Positions 17,400-26,948 of a stretch of DNA of 64,000 nt are shown piece after piece. The stretch is from CAVVXX01 sp052389895 (GTDB lineage: Bacteria > Pseudomonadota > Alphaproteobacteria > Micropepsales > Micropepsaceae): the NCBI GenBank assembly GCA_052389895.1, contig JBQTHM010000022.1, positions 1 to 64,000 of the forward strand, written 5' to 3'. The translations under genes and the position numbers were made by a program. Below the pieces are notes generated by a model, which searched no databases, was not told the DNA's origin, and saw nothing but the letters and a program-made list of their open reading frames with translations. Each line of letters opens with the position of its first letter. Position 1 is the first letter of the stretch.

Positions 17400-18859
17400 C
17401 CGACGCTGCCTTCGAGTGAAATGCCGACCAGCTTCTGTGCCTCAACGGCGAATTCCATTGGCAGCTGCTGCAACACATCGCGGCAGAAGCCATTGACGAT
17501 GAGCGCCACAGCTTCTTCCTGATTGATGCCACGTTGCAGGCAATAGAACAGCTGCTCTTCGCTGATCTTGGATGTCGTCGCCTCGTGCTCGACGGAAGCT
17601 GTTTTGTTGCGGCATTCGATGTAGGGAACGGTGTGCGCGCCGCACTTGGGGCCGATCAGGAGCGAGTCGCACTGCGTGTGGTTGCGCGCGTTGGCGGCCT
17701 TCGGGTGAACGCTCACGAGGCCGCGATAGGTGTTCTGTGCCTGGCCGGCCGCAATGCCCTTCGATACGATGCGCGAACGCGTGTTCTTGCCCAGATGAAT
17801 CATCTTGGTGCCGGTGTCGGCCTGCTGAAAATTGTTGGTGATGGCGATGGAATAGAACTCGCCCGTGCTGTCGTCGCCACGCAGGATGCAGCTCGGATAC
17901 TTCCAGGTGATAGCCGAGCCGGTCTCCACCTGCGTCCAGGAAATCTTTGATCGGTGCCCGCGGCAATCGCCACGCTTGGTGACGAAGTTGTAGATGCCGC
18001 CTCTGCCTTCTTCGTCGCCCGGGTACCAGTTCTGCACCGTCGAGTACTTGATCTCGGCGCCTTCCAGCGCGATCAGCTCGACCACGGCCGCGTGCAACTG
18101 GTTCTCGTCGCGCTTGGGCGCGGTGCAGCCTTCTAGATATGAAACGTAGGAGCCCTCATCTGCGATGATCAGCGTGCGCTCGAACTGCCCCGTCTCGCTC
18201 GCATTGATGCGGAAATACGTGGAAAGCTCCATTGGGCAACGAACGCCTTTCGGCACATAGACAAACGTGCCGTCGGAGAATACCGCCGAGTTCAGTGTGG
18301 CGAAGAAGTTGTCGCTGACCGGGACCACGGAGCCTAAATACTTGCGCACAAGCTCGGGATATTCGCGGATCGCTTCCGAGATCGGACAAAAGATGACGCC
18401 AGCTTCCGTCAGTTTCTGCTTGAAGGTGGTTGCGACCGAAACCGAGTCGAATACCGCGTCTACGGCCACGCCGGCCAACACCTTCTGCTCCGAAAGCGGG
18501 ATGCCGAGCTTCTCGTAGGTTTCGAGCAGCTTGGGATCCACATCGGCCAGGCTCTTCGGGCGCTCAGCCTGCGACTTGGGTGCCGCGTAGTAGTAGGCGT
18601 TCTGGTAGTCGATAGGCGGGTAATGGACGCGCGCCCAGTTCGGCTCGCGCATCTCCGTCCAACGGCGCAGCGCGCCGAGCCGCCATGCGAGCATCCAATC
18701 CGGCTCGCCCTTCTTGGCCGAAATGAAACGCACGATGTCTTCGTTCAGCCCCTTGGGCGCTCGCTCCATTTCGATGTCGGTGACGAAACCGTACTTGTAC
18801 TTTCCGGTTTCGAGCCCGGCCACGCGTTCCTTGGTTTCAGGTACGATCGCCATGATCAT
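17396..18859 (-). CDS. sufB: Fe-S assembly scaffold subunit SufB
   Basis: 487-residue core scaffold. Motifs include GVRCPMELSTYFRIN, YLEGCTAP, TKRGDCRG and the C-terminal IECRNKTASVEHEATTSKIS (Cys and His used for cluster assembly at the SufB-SufD interface). The start may be the first or the third codon (M-I-M-A). Overlaps the upstream desulfurase and downstream sufC by 4 bases. Confidence 0.94.
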   Translation of the reverse strand: MIMAIVPETKERVAGLETGKYKYGFVTDIEMERAPKGLNEDIVRFISAKKGEPDWMLAWRLGALRRWTEMREPNWARVHYPPIDYQNAYYYAAPKSQAERPKSLADVDPKLLETYEKLGIPLSEQKVLAGVAVDAVFDSVSVATTFKQKLTEAGVIFCPISEAIREYPELVRKYLGSVVPVSDNFFATLNSAVFSDGTFVYVPKGVRCPMELSTYFRINASETGQFERTLIIADEGSYVSYLEGCTAPKRDENQLHAAVVELIALEGAEIKYSTVQNWYPGDEEGRGGIYNFVTKRGDCRGHRSKISWTQVETGSAITWKYPSCILRGDDSTGEFYSIAITNNFQQADTGTKMIHLGKNTRSRIVSKGIAAGQAQNTYRGLVSVHPKAANARNHTQCDSLLIGPKCGAHTVPYIECRNKTASVEHEATTSKISEEQLFYCLQRGINQEEAVALIVNGFCRDVLQQLPMEFAVEAQKLVGISLEGSVG

Positions 18860-20016
18860 GCCGCCGCAAGGGCAATGCCCCTGCGCTCCAATGGCGTTTT
18901 AAGCGATGCGAGAGCCGCCTCCACGTCCGCATCCGTACTAGACCAACCGAAGCTCACGCGCAGGCCGCAACGCGAAAGCTCATCGCTCACGCCCATCGCG
19001 GTCAGCACATGGCTGCGGTCGACCTTGCCGGACGAGCAAGCCGCGCCCGAACTTACCGCCACGCCATCAAGGTCCAGCGCAATGATCGCCGTCTCCGCCG
19101 CAAGCCCAGGAATTGCGAAATTCGAGGTATTCACGAGGCGCTGTGCGCGCTCGCCAAAAACAGTCGCGTGCGGTGCCAGCGCCTTCAGCTTCATTTCAAA
19201 GCGATCACGCAATGAAGCAAGTAGCGAATTTTCGCCTGCCGCGTCACGCGCTTCGCTCGCCGCGGCTGCGAACCCCGCAATGGCGGCAACATTCTCCGTA
19301 CCCGCGCGGCGCTTGAATTCCTGGCCGCCGCCGGAAATTAGCGGTGCAAATGGTGCGCTTTCCCTCACGATTAGCGCGCCCGCGCCCTGCGGGCCACCCA
19401 GCTTGTGCGCGGACAGTGTCATGTAATCAGCGCCGAGCATTGCAAATGCCAGCGGCAAGCGCCCGGCCGCTTGCACGGCATCGACATGCAGCAGTGCGCC
19501 AAATTCCTTCGTCAGTGCCGCCGCATCCTCGACCGGCTGAACCACGCCGGTCTCATTGTTGGCGGCCATAACGGAGACGAGAGCCCGGCCCTTGCCTGCC
19601 CGAAGCGCTTGGCGCAACGCATCCATGCGCACGACGCCGTTTGCATCAACAAGGATTTCGACCAACTCCATGGACGGCATGGATTCGACACTCGCGCGCG
19701 CGGTTGCCCGCACGCTGTCGTGCTCGATTGCGGAAATGATCAGTCGCGTAATCGGATTATTCTTGGCTGCGCCTGCGACGGCGCCCTTCAATGCAGCTGC
19801 ATTCGCTTCCGTGCCGCCCGAAGTGAAAATCACCGAGCCGGAATCCGCGCCCGCCAGCGCCGCCACCTTGGCACGCGCATCTTCGATTGCGGCGCGCGCG
19901 CGACGGCCCGCTGCGTGGACGGAAGATGCGTTTCCGCACGCGTCCATTGCCGCAAGCATCGCGGCCATTGCCGCGGGCCTTAAAGGCGCTGTTGCGTTGT
20001 AGTCGAGATAATGCAT
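18856..20016 (-). CDS. Second cysteine desulfurase, NifS/IscS-like (group I)
   Basis: 386 residues from MHYLDYNATAPLRP, which is preceded by AAGGAAA. The PLP lysine is in SAHKLGGPQG. The cysteine lies in the long loop SSGAACSSGKVDRSHVL, marking group I (IscS/NifS) rather than SufS. GGTEAN is also conserved. It sits between iscR and sufB, so the operon encodes two desulfurases of different classes. It may feed tRNA thiolation or other sulfur needs, or act as an alternative donor to SufBCD. Confidence 0.88.
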   Translation of the reverse strand: MHYLDYNATAPLRPAAMAAMLAAMDACGNASSVHAAGRRARAAIEDARAKVAALAGADSGSVIFTSGGTEANAAALKGAVAGAAKNNPITRLIISAIEHDSVRATARASVESMPSMELVEILVDANGVVRMDALRQALRAGKGRALVSVMAANNETGVVQPVEDAAALTKEFGALLHVDAVQAAGRLPLAFAMLGADYMTLSAHKLGGPQGAGALIVRESAPFAPLISGGGQEFKRRAGTENVAAIAGFAAAASEARDAAGENSLLASLRDRFEMKLKALAPHATVFGERAQRLVNTSNFAIPGLAAETAIIALDLDGVAVSSGAACSSGKVDRSHVLTAMGVSDELSRCGLRVSFGWSSTDADVEAALASLKTPLERRGIALAAA

Positions 20017-20027
20017 TCGACGTTTCC

Positions 20028-20495
20028 TTATGCCGCCATGTCCGGCGGCTGTGCGGGCTGGCAGGGCTGCGCGCGGCCCAGCACGCGATGTTCGATCACG
20101 TCGGCCAGCGTCACCGATTCGAGAAAGACTTCTATTTGCCTGCCTAGTTCCTCCCACAGATCGTGGGTCAGGCAGCGCCCGTTCTTGCCGAGGCAGCCAA
20201 TGGAATTCCCGTTTTCGCAACGAGTGGCTTTGATGGACTCATCCACGGCCACGATGATGTCGGCGATCCGCGTTTCCCGCGCTGGTTGCGCAAGACGGTA
20301 TCCGCCGCCTGGGCCCCGCGCGCTTGCCACCAGGCCGCCGCGTCGCAATTTGGCGAACAACTGCTCGAGATAGGACAACGAAATGCCCTGCCGCAGAGAA
20401 ATGTCGGCCAAGGGCACGGGCCGCCCGCCATCCATTTGGCCGGCGAGATCGGCCATCGCCATGACGGCATATCGGCCTCTTGTGCTCAGCTTCAT
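20028..20495 (-). CDS. iscR: Rrf2-family Fe-S regulator IscR
   Basis: 155 residues with the MKLSTRGRYAVMAM start and winged helix (SLSYLEQLFAKLRRGGLV, then GPGGGYRLA). Three cysteines in the segment RCENGNSIGC and GRC near residues 90-103 match the IscR [2Fe-2S] ligand site, with a nearby histidine. Its first-gene position suggests it senses Fe-S status and controls the suf operon, including itself. ATG 20495 has AAGGA 8 bases upstream. Confidence 0.9.
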   Translation of the reverse strand: MKLSTRGRYAVMAMADLAGQMDGGRPVPLADISLRQGISLSYLEQLFAKLRRGGLVASARGPGGGYRLAQPARETRIADIIVAVDESIKATRCENGNSIGCLGKNGRCLTHDLWEELGRQIEVFLESVTLADVIEHRVLGRAQPCQPAQPPDMAA

Positions 20496-20569
20496 GTCCA
20501 ATTCCTTCCCACTTGGGGCGGCCGATGGTGTAAGAACGGCGCGCGCTTCTAGGCTTTTGACCGAAATGG

Positions 20570-20598
20570 GATATAGAATTCCTGAGTGCTACGGTCAA
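20570..20598 (-). promoter_or_regulatory. Promoter of the iscR-suf operon
   Basis: Minus-strand -35 TTGACC (20598-20593), 17-base spacer, -10 TATATC (20575-20570), leaving a leader of roughly 70 bases to iscR. An imperfect GAATTC-containing element lies in the spacer. I could not define an IscR box with confidence. Confidence 0.6.
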
Positions 20599-20741
20599 GA
20601 ATTGCCGCCTACCTGCCCAGTCCGTAATGTAACCACTTGAAATTGCGACGAATTCCATGGACCCCACGCCGGTTAAATCAGACTGGGATTTAGGGGAAGT
20701 ACGGATATTTGCGCCCAAGTCCCGCTCCGCCGGAGGACCTC

Positions 20742-21398
20742 GTGCCTGAGATTATTCTGCCCGGCCCCGCCGGGCGTATCGAGGCCCGCTATCAGCGGCA
20801 GAAGGGCGCGGGCGCGCCAATGGCACTGGTGCTGCACTCACACCCGCAATTCGGCGGCTCGATGAACAATCCGATGGTTTACGAACTGTACCACCGCTTC
20901 CACGAACTCGGCTGTACGGTCGTCCGTTTCAACTTCCGTGGCGTGGGGCGTAGCCAAGGCACGTTCGACAACGGCGCTGGCGAACTTTCCGACGCCGCAG
21001 CCATCCTCGACTGGATGAGCACGCTTTATCCCAATCCGTCCCATTGCTGGGTGGCGGGGATTTCTTTCGGCGCCTGGATCGGAATGCAGCTTCTCATGCG
21101 CCGGCCTGAGATCACGGGTTTCATTTCAATTGCGCCGCCAGCCAATATGTATGACTTCAACTTCCTTGCGCCCTGTCCGGCATCCGGCCTGTTTTTGCAT
21201 GGCACAAGAGATCAGGTCGTGCCCGAGGCCGATGTGCAAAAACTGGTAGACCGGCTTAGTGCGCAAAAAGGCATCAAGATCACCTATCAAAAAATTGAGG
21301 GCGCGAATCACTTCTTCGACAATCACGAATCCGATGTCGTGGACGCCGTCGAGGAATACGTCCGGCAGCGCATGGAAAATCCGGATGCTGGGCGCTAG
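20742..21398 (+). CDS. Alpha/beta hydrolase, dienelactone-hydrolase-like
   Basis: 218 residues from a GTG start with GGAGG 5 bases before it. The core has HSHPQFGGSMNN, NFRGVGRSQG, nucleophile elbow GISFGAW (Ser), HGTRDQVVPEAD (acid) and ANHFFDNH (catalytic His). This matches the widespread bacterial hydrolase family often found beside housekeeping genes, with unknown substrate. It is divergent from iscR, and 20602-20741 is the shared regulatory gap. Confidence 0.82.
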   Translation: MPEIILPGPAGRIEARYQRQKGAGAPMALVLHSHPQFGGSMNNPMVYELYHRFHELGCTVVRFNFRGVGRSQGTFDNGAGELSDAAAILDWMSTLYPNPSHCWVAGISFGAWIGMQLLMRRPEITGFISIAPPANMYDFNFLAPCPASGLFLHGTRDQVVPEADVQKLVDRLSAQKGIKITYQKIEGANHFFDNHESDVVDAVEEYVRQRMENPDAGR

Positions 21399-21461
21399 GC
21401 GTCTTTCCGCGGTTGGCCCATTCGTGTAAGCCTCCTCGAGGCTAGATCACGGCGTTTGCCT

Positions 21462-22724
21462 ATGCCCTCCCGGCCCACATTGCGCTCCGACTTCCTCGCC
21501 CTTCTTGCCGCGCGGGGCCAGTTGCACCAATGCACGGACACGCAGGGGCTGGATGCTCTCATGCAAAGAGAGGTCGTCGCCGGCTACATCGGCTTCGATT
21601 GCACGGGCCCTAGCCTTCACGTTGGAAACCTTGTGCAGATCATGACGCTGCGCCGTCTTCAGCAATCCGGCCACAAGCCGATCGTCGTGATGGGCGGGGG
21701 CACGACACAGGTGGGCGATCCGTCGGGCAAGGACGAAACCCGCGCTCTCCTCACGCACGAACAGATCGAGTCCAACAAGAAGAGCATCTTGAAAATTTTC
21801 GAGCGCTTCCTGAAATTTGGAGACGGATCCAGCGATGCGGTCATGGTCGACAACTCCGAATGGTTGGAGGATCTCCACTACATTCCGTTTCTGCGCGATA
21901 TCGGCCGGCATTTTTCGGTCAATCGCATGCTGACTATGGAAAGCGTGAGGCTGCGGCTCGACGGCGACCGGTCGCTAACATTCCTGGAATTCAATTACAT
22001 GATCCTTCAGGCCTATGACTTCCTTGAACTCTATCGGCGCTATGGATGCCGCTTGCAGTGCGGCGGCTCGGACCAGTGGGGTAACATTGTTATGGGCATC
22101 GAGCTCGCACGCCGTGTTGCCACGGCCGAGCTTTACGGCGTTACTTCGCCGCTCATTACGACGTCATCGGGCGCCAAGATGGGCAAGACAAATCTCGGTG
22201 CCGTTTGGCTCAACGCGGAGCAGCTTTCTGCCTACGAGTACTGGCAATACTGGCGGAACACAGAGGACGCGGACATAGGCCGCTTTCTGCGGCTCTTCAC
22301 CGATCTACCCGAGGCCGAGATCGGGCGCCTGGAACTGCTCAAGGGCGAGGAACTAAACGAGGCAAAAAAGATTCTCGCAAACGAGGCAACGGCGCTCGCG
22401 CACGGCAGAGACGCTTCCGACAGAGCCGCAGATACGGCGCGCCGCACTTTCGAGGAGGGCGCCGCGGCCGAAGGGCTTCCCACATTCGAAATTGCACGCG
22501 CAAAGCTGGCTGCAGGCCTTCCCGTATCGAGCCTCGCTCACATGGCGGGGCTTACAGCGTCGGCGAGCGAAGCGCGCCGGCAGATTGAGGGCGGCGGGCT
22601 GCGCCTCAACGATGTGCCGGTTGCGGATCAGTGGGCGACGGTTGATTTGAAAAGCTTGTCGCCTCAGGGCGTGCTGAAACTGTCTCTGGGACGGAAAAGG
22701 CACATACTCGTACGCCCCGTTTAG
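21462..22724 (+). CDS. tyrS: Tyrosyl-tRNA synthetase
   Basis: 420 residues, class I synthetase. The HIGH-like motif is PSLHVGNL and the KMSKS-like loop is GAKMGKT. Tyrosine/ATP-site motifs YMILQAYDF and CGGSDQWGN are intact. An S4-type RNA-binding domain forms the C-terminus (ARRQIEGGGLRLNDVPVAD, about 370-390). ATG 21462 chosen over the TTG two codons upstream. Confidence 0.94.
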   Translation: MPSRPTLRSDFLALLAARGQLHQCTDTQGLDALMQREVVAGYIGFDCTGPSLHVGNLVQIMTLRRLQQSGHKPIVVMGGGTTQVGDPSGKDETRALLTHEQIESNKKSILKIFERFLKFGDGSSDAVMVDNSEWLEDLHYIPFLRDIGRHFSVNRMLTMESVRLRLDGDRSLTFLEFNYMILQAYDFLELYRRYGCRLQCGGSDQWGNIVMGIELARRVATAELYGVTSPLITTSSGAKMGKTNLGAVWLNAEQLSAYEYWQYWRNTEDADIGRFLRLFTDLPEAEIGRLELLKGEELNEAKKILANEATALAHGRDASDRAADTARRTFEEGAAAEGLPTFEIARAKLAAGLPVSSLAHMAGLTASASEARRQIEGGGLRLNDVPVADQWATVDLKSLSPQGVLKLSLGRKRHILVRPV

Positions 22725-25700
22725 GGTGGCGCTTGCTCGGCTTCGGGCTTGGATTTTGGTTCGGGCACGCTCGATTCCCCGGACGAACCATTCGACGGCG
22801 GAACAGCAATTGCCGATCCGCCCGCTTGTGCCACCGGGGGCGGGGCCACCTGAACTTCCGGCATGGGTCGATCGAAAATGCGGCGGAAGATTCCGGGCGT
22901 AAGCACGGATAGCGGGTTCACCGACAAAGACGGCTGATCGATGTCACCTCGGATACTGTAGGTCAGACCGAAAATGCCTTCGCCCTGTTTGGATACCAGG
23001 AGGTTCCCCAGCACCGGCACTGCACCGAGCATGGAATTGATTCCGTAAAGCGGCACCATAGTGCCGCTAATGTCCGCCGTATTCACGCGCCGGTCGATTA
23101 CGCCTTGAAACGATACACCGACCGATGGGCCTGAGGCACGCCCTTCAGAGATTTTGATCACGCGCCCGCGCGCTCTGAACGGCGCCTCGAGCTTCGTGAA
23201 CTGGATGCCGCTTCCCTGTAGCAAGCCAATCGGGCCCAGCAGCGACCCCGCTGAGAAAAGGCGCATAAAGAAGGGCTGATCCACGAGCGAAAAATCGCGC
23301 AGTACCAGGCTGCCGCGGTAGTCGGGGATGGGATCTGCACTTGTCGCTTGATTGGGTGCTGCCAGCGAGACTCGAAGCAGCGCCGTACCGTTGCGCATGC
23401 TTTCAAATGCGGTCAATCCACGCACGATTTTGCCTGCGTCGCTGGCTTCGACCGTAACTTCGCGTTCGCCGCCGGCCAGCGTCGAGAGCGTTCCGCTAAC
23501 CGTCCCGTTATCTGGCATCGCCGCTGTTATTGCGAAATGCTGTAGATGCGCATTGGCACCGAATTTGCTGTGCAACCAGAAATCGGAAAGCACGATTCCA
23601 TCGTCCAACAGAACGCGGTCAAGCTTCGCCTCGAATGAAAGCGGTTCCTTTAGCGCGGCTTCCTCCTGTGCGAGAACCTGTAAAGCCGCTTTGGCGGGTT
23701 TCGATTTTGGGCGCGGTTTAGAGGCAAATACTTTGCTTGCGTCATAAGTTTTGCCAGCGATGAGCACTTGCAGGCCGCCCGACGGAATTGGCGTCATGGT
23801 TGCTGTAAAGTCGTTTGTTGTTCCGGTGCGAATGACCGGCATCGCTGCGGAAAGCAGACCGCCTTTTTCGTCGATGCTAAATCCGCCGCGTATGTCGATG
23901 CCGTTTCCGGCGACCCTGAAATCTTTAATCGCAACGGTCCCTTTGGACCCGAAGTGTAAGTTGCCAGACAACGTCGCAGGCTGGCCCGCAGGCTTGTTCC
24001 AATTAATAGTGGGAACGCTGATTTCCGCATCTTTCAGGTCGGCCCGAAGAACGGCACTGGTGAATTGCGCGCGCCGGCCGACTAGCGCGAGTGAGATTCG
24101 CGAAGGGCCGAACACAAGTCCCGCGTCAGGAAGGCCCAGTTTGGTGCGACCCTCGTCATCCATTATTCCTTTGATCTCGACGCGTGTCGTCACCGGACCG
24201 GTTGCGAATTGTTCCGACCACTTAAAGTCCAGCGGAACACCGGACACGCGTACGGGACCCTGCGCAAGCAGTGATTTGGCATCAACCGTAAATACCAGTG
24301 CTCCGTTTTCAATTACGCGGCCGGCACCAAGAGGCATGGAAACACCTGTCGTGCGAGCGGAAATCGATATGCCTAGCTGCGCCACCTCCAAATCCTTCAA
24401 CATTGGCACGGTGAAGTTCAGATCGAGCGCAGCGTCGCCTTTCGTCTCGATTGGATTAATATTGAATCGCGTCGGATAGTTCAGAGGCTGCTCGTCGATA
24501 ATCGCCAAGAGGTCCGAGACCTTGCCTTCGATATGCGCGCTAATTGTGCCGGCTGCGCCGGGAATATGAAGATCTGGAATCACAACCGTCCCGCGCGATA
24601 TGGCGAGCGGCCCAAGTTGGGCCTGCAACACTTCGGCCCGGAATGTGTTGCCCGAGAGGCGCGCATTGCCGTGCGCGGCGACAATACGTGTCATGCCCCT
24701 TATGTACTGCGCAGTGACGTTGGAAAACGGAAACGTCACCGAGACCGACTCTTCAGGCAACGGATCCTTGTCCAGCGCTCCGGGCGGGATATTTGATTCT
24801 AGGACAGCCTGCCCCAAATTGCCTTTTGAAATATTGGCATCCATCCAACTGCGGGCGCCCTCTGCAAGTCCGACGGGCCAATATCGAAGCAAGTCGCGCA
24901 CCGAGATCGGGTCCAGCGATCCTTGGAAGTCCAGCTGCGGCGACTGTTGACCCGCCAGCGTGATCAAGCCGGCCACCTTTGCCTGCAGCCGCCCCGCGCT
25001 AAGAATAGCGTTGTCAACCGCGATCTTGCCGGCGATACGGTCATAAGCGCCGCGCAACGCAACGGCGTCAAAGATTACAGGCGCCGCAAAGCGGTCCGGA
25101 ATATTGACCGCGCATTTGACGATGCTGAGTTCGCCGGCAAGGGATTTCAGCGTTCCAGCGTCCCACACGACTTCCAGACGGCCAGTGCCCTGCGCCCTCA
25201 ATGCGTTGCCGTCTATAGATATCTCATCAAGCAAAAGACGCTGCGTGTTGCCGTCGAAACGGCCCAGCAAGCGCAAATTTTCGATCCCTATCGCTACTGG
25301 GTCGACCTTTGGCCGCCCCGCCACGCCCTTGCCGCTGATGCCAAAATCGAGAGTTCGAATCGTTCCATCACGCTTCAGTTCCGCGTTGCCGGTGAAGTCG
25401 AGGGTAAGCGCGTAGGGCGCCAACCCGGCAAAGGCCGGACTGTTTGCGGCAAGCGCGGTCAGGCTGAGGCCGTGAATTTCCAATGCGCCCCGCCGGGGCA
25501 TACCGTTGTCCAGCAATTCGGCTTCGGCGATGATGTTGGCACGTACGCCAGAAATATCGACCGCCGCAGTAAGCGAGGCGTGCAGCACGTCGTTTGGGCT
25601 TCTGATCGAAAGATTGGCGCTCGGAGAAATAACGAAAAGCCCGGTCTGCTCATCATGAAACGCGATACGTGCGTTTAGGATCGCAAACTGGTCGAGTTTG

Positions 25701-26287
25701 CTGCGCGCTTTTCCCCAGGCAGCCCAAGATTCGCTCTCATAGCGTAACGCCTCGGAAATCGCCTGGAGCAGGTCGCTTTCGCCTTCATCCGAGCGGAACC
25801 CGAGACGTATGCCGCCGTCTTTCGTGCGGACGCCGGTGAGCTGCATACCAATCAAGGCGAAGCGTCTGAGGTCTGTGCGCCCGGCGAGCAACGCACCAGC
25901 ATCGAAATCTAACTCGGCCTTGGGCGCCTGTGCGATGATGCGGCCGCCCCTGTCGAAAACCTTGGCACCCAGGATCGTAAGATCGACTCTACCCTCGCTT
26001 TGCGACCATTCGAGCATAGCCTGGTCGAAATGAACGACCATTCCTGTCACTGAAGCGTTGAGGTAGTCCTCGATCGTGCTTACAAGCGGCCCCAGAGAAA
26101 TCGGACCGATCATCAGCCGCAACGTTAGTCCGATTACCGCGAAGAGGACGCCCGCCATGGTACCCCCGACCATGAGCGCAGCAAGTCCCATGTGCCGGCG
26201 CGTCGGCCGCAAGCGGCGCCCGTGATGGGCGGTGAGGCGGGCAAAATGCTTAGCCCGTTCTCTAGCCTTAATGTAGAAAGTTTTCAC
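22721..26287 (-). CDS. Large AsmA-like/YhdP-family membrane-anchored protein
   Basis: 1188 residues with one N-terminal membrane helix (about 34-60; GLAALMVGGTMAGVLF) and a very long beta-rich periplasmic part. The C-terminal region (GVSFQGVIDRRVNTADISG, then GTMVPLYGINSMLGAVPVLG nearby) is typical of AsmA/YhdP C-termini. Such proteins are thought to bridge the periplasm and move phospholipid to the outer membrane. The last about 60 residues are Pro/Ala/Ser-rich. It converges on tyrS with a 4-base overlap. Confidence 0.85.
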   Translation of the reverse strand: MKTFYIKARERAKHFARLTAHHGRRLRPTRRHMGLAALMVGGTMAGVLFAVIGLTLRLMIGPISLGPLVSTIEDYLNASVTGMVVHFDQAMLEWSQSEGRVDLTILGAKVFDRGGRIIAQAPKAELDFDAGALLAGRTDLRRFALIGMQLTGVRTKDGGIRLGFRSDEGESDLLQAISEALRYESESWAAWGKARSKLDQFAILNARIAFHDEQTGLFVISPSANLSIRSPNDVLHASLTAAVDISGVRANIIAEAELLDNGMPRRGALEIHGLSLTALAANSPAFAGLAPYALTLDFTGNAELKRDGTIRTLDFGISGKGVAGRPKVDPVAIGIENLRLLGRFDGNTQRLLLDEISIDGNALRAQGTGRLEVVWDAGTLKSLAGELSIVKCAVNIPDRFAAPVIFDAVALRGAYDRIAGKIAVDNAILSAGRLQAKVAGLITLAGQQSPQLDFQGSLDPISVRDLLRYWPVGLAEGARSWMDANISKGNLGQAVLESNIPPGALDKDPLPEESVSVTFPFSNVTAQYIRGMTRIVAAHGNARLSGNTFRAEVLQAQLGPLAISRGTVVIPDLHIPGAAGTISAHIEGKVSDLLAIIDEQPLNYPTRFNINPIETKGDAALDLNFTVPMLKDLEVAQLGISISARTTGVSMPLGAGRVIENGALVFTVDAKSLLAQGPVRVSGVPLDFKWSEQFATGPVTTRVEIKGIMDDEGRTKLGLPDAGLVFGPSRISLALVGRRAQFTSAVLRADLKDAEISVPTINWNKPAGQPATLSGNLHFGSKGTVAIKDFRVAGNGIDIRGGFSIDEKGGLLSAAMPVIRTGTTNDFTATMTPIPSGGLQVLIAGKTYDASKVFASKPRPKSKPAKAALQVLAQEEAALKEPLSFEAKLDRVLLDDGIVLSDFWLHSKFGANAHLQHFAITAAMPDNGTVSGTLSTLAGGEREVTVEASDAGKIVRGLTAFESMRNGTALLRVSLAAPNQATSADPIPDYRGSLVLRDFSLVDQPFFMRLFSAGSLLGPIGLLQGSGIQFTKLEAPFRARGRVIKISEGRASGPSVGVSFQGVIDRRVNTADISGTMVPLYGINSMLGAVPVLGNLLVSKQGEGIFGLTYSIRGDIDQPSLSVNPLSVLTPGIFRRIFDRPMPEVQVAPPPVAQAGGSAIAVPPSNGSSGESSVPEPKSKPEAEQAPP

Positions 26288-26340
26288 TCGTATCGCGCTT
26301 ACTCCGAAACAGTTACCAACGGCAAAAAGAACACACGCGC

Positions 26341-26811
26341 ATGGCCTCAGACTTGCAACCCGGCGATCACGCGCCCAATTTCACATTGCCCACCGACGGA
26401 GGTGGCACCGTTTCGCTCGCCGCGCTTCGGGGCCATCCCGTCGTCCTTTACTTCTATCCAAAGGACAACACTTCGGGTTGTACGCTGGAAGCTGCCGCCT
26501 TTAGCAAGGCCGGACGGCAGTTCAAGGCCGCACGGGCCGCCGTTATAGGCGTGTCAAAGGACAGTGTTACCTTCCACGACAAATTCAAGGCAAAATACAA
26601 GCTTTCGATAACGCTAGGCTCGGACGGGGATGCGAAAGTAGCCCGGGACTATGGCGTTTGGACGCAAAAGACCCTGTATGGCCGAAGATTCATGGGAATG
26701 GAGCGCGCAACCTTTCTTATAGACGCCAAGGGGGTCATCCGAAAAATTTGGAGGAAGGTCAAGGTTCCCGGGCATGTGGACGATGTCCTCAGAACGCTGA
26801 GCGAAATCTGA
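26341..26811 (+). CDS. bcp: BCP-type peroxiredoxin without the usual resolving cysteine
   Basis: 156-residue thiol peroxidase. The peroxidatic cysteine is in YPKDNTSGCTLEAAAF (about 47). In classical 2-Cys BCP a second cysteine follows five residues later; here that position is Ala, and no other cysteine is present in the chain. It should therefore work as a 1-Cys enzyme needing an external thiol. It is divergent from the AsmA-like gene across 53 bases. Confidence 0.9.
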   Translation: MASDLQPGDHAPNFTLPTDGGGTVSLAALRGHPVVLYFYPKDNTSGCTLEAAAFSKAGRQFKAARAAVIGVSKDSVTFHDKFKAKYKLSITLGSDGDAKVARDYGVWTQKTLYGRRFMGMERATFLIDAKGVIRKIWRKVKVPGHVDDVLRTLSEI

Positions 26812-26948
26812 ATGAACCGGGTGGGCCACCATTTACGTTTGGGCCAAAAATGCACCCTAAAGTCTTGATCGCCCGCCCTGAAATAGGTGAAATGGCGGCG
26901 TAGTTGGGGCACCCGTCCTCTCGAAGGGCGGCCAGGGGTCATCGCAAA

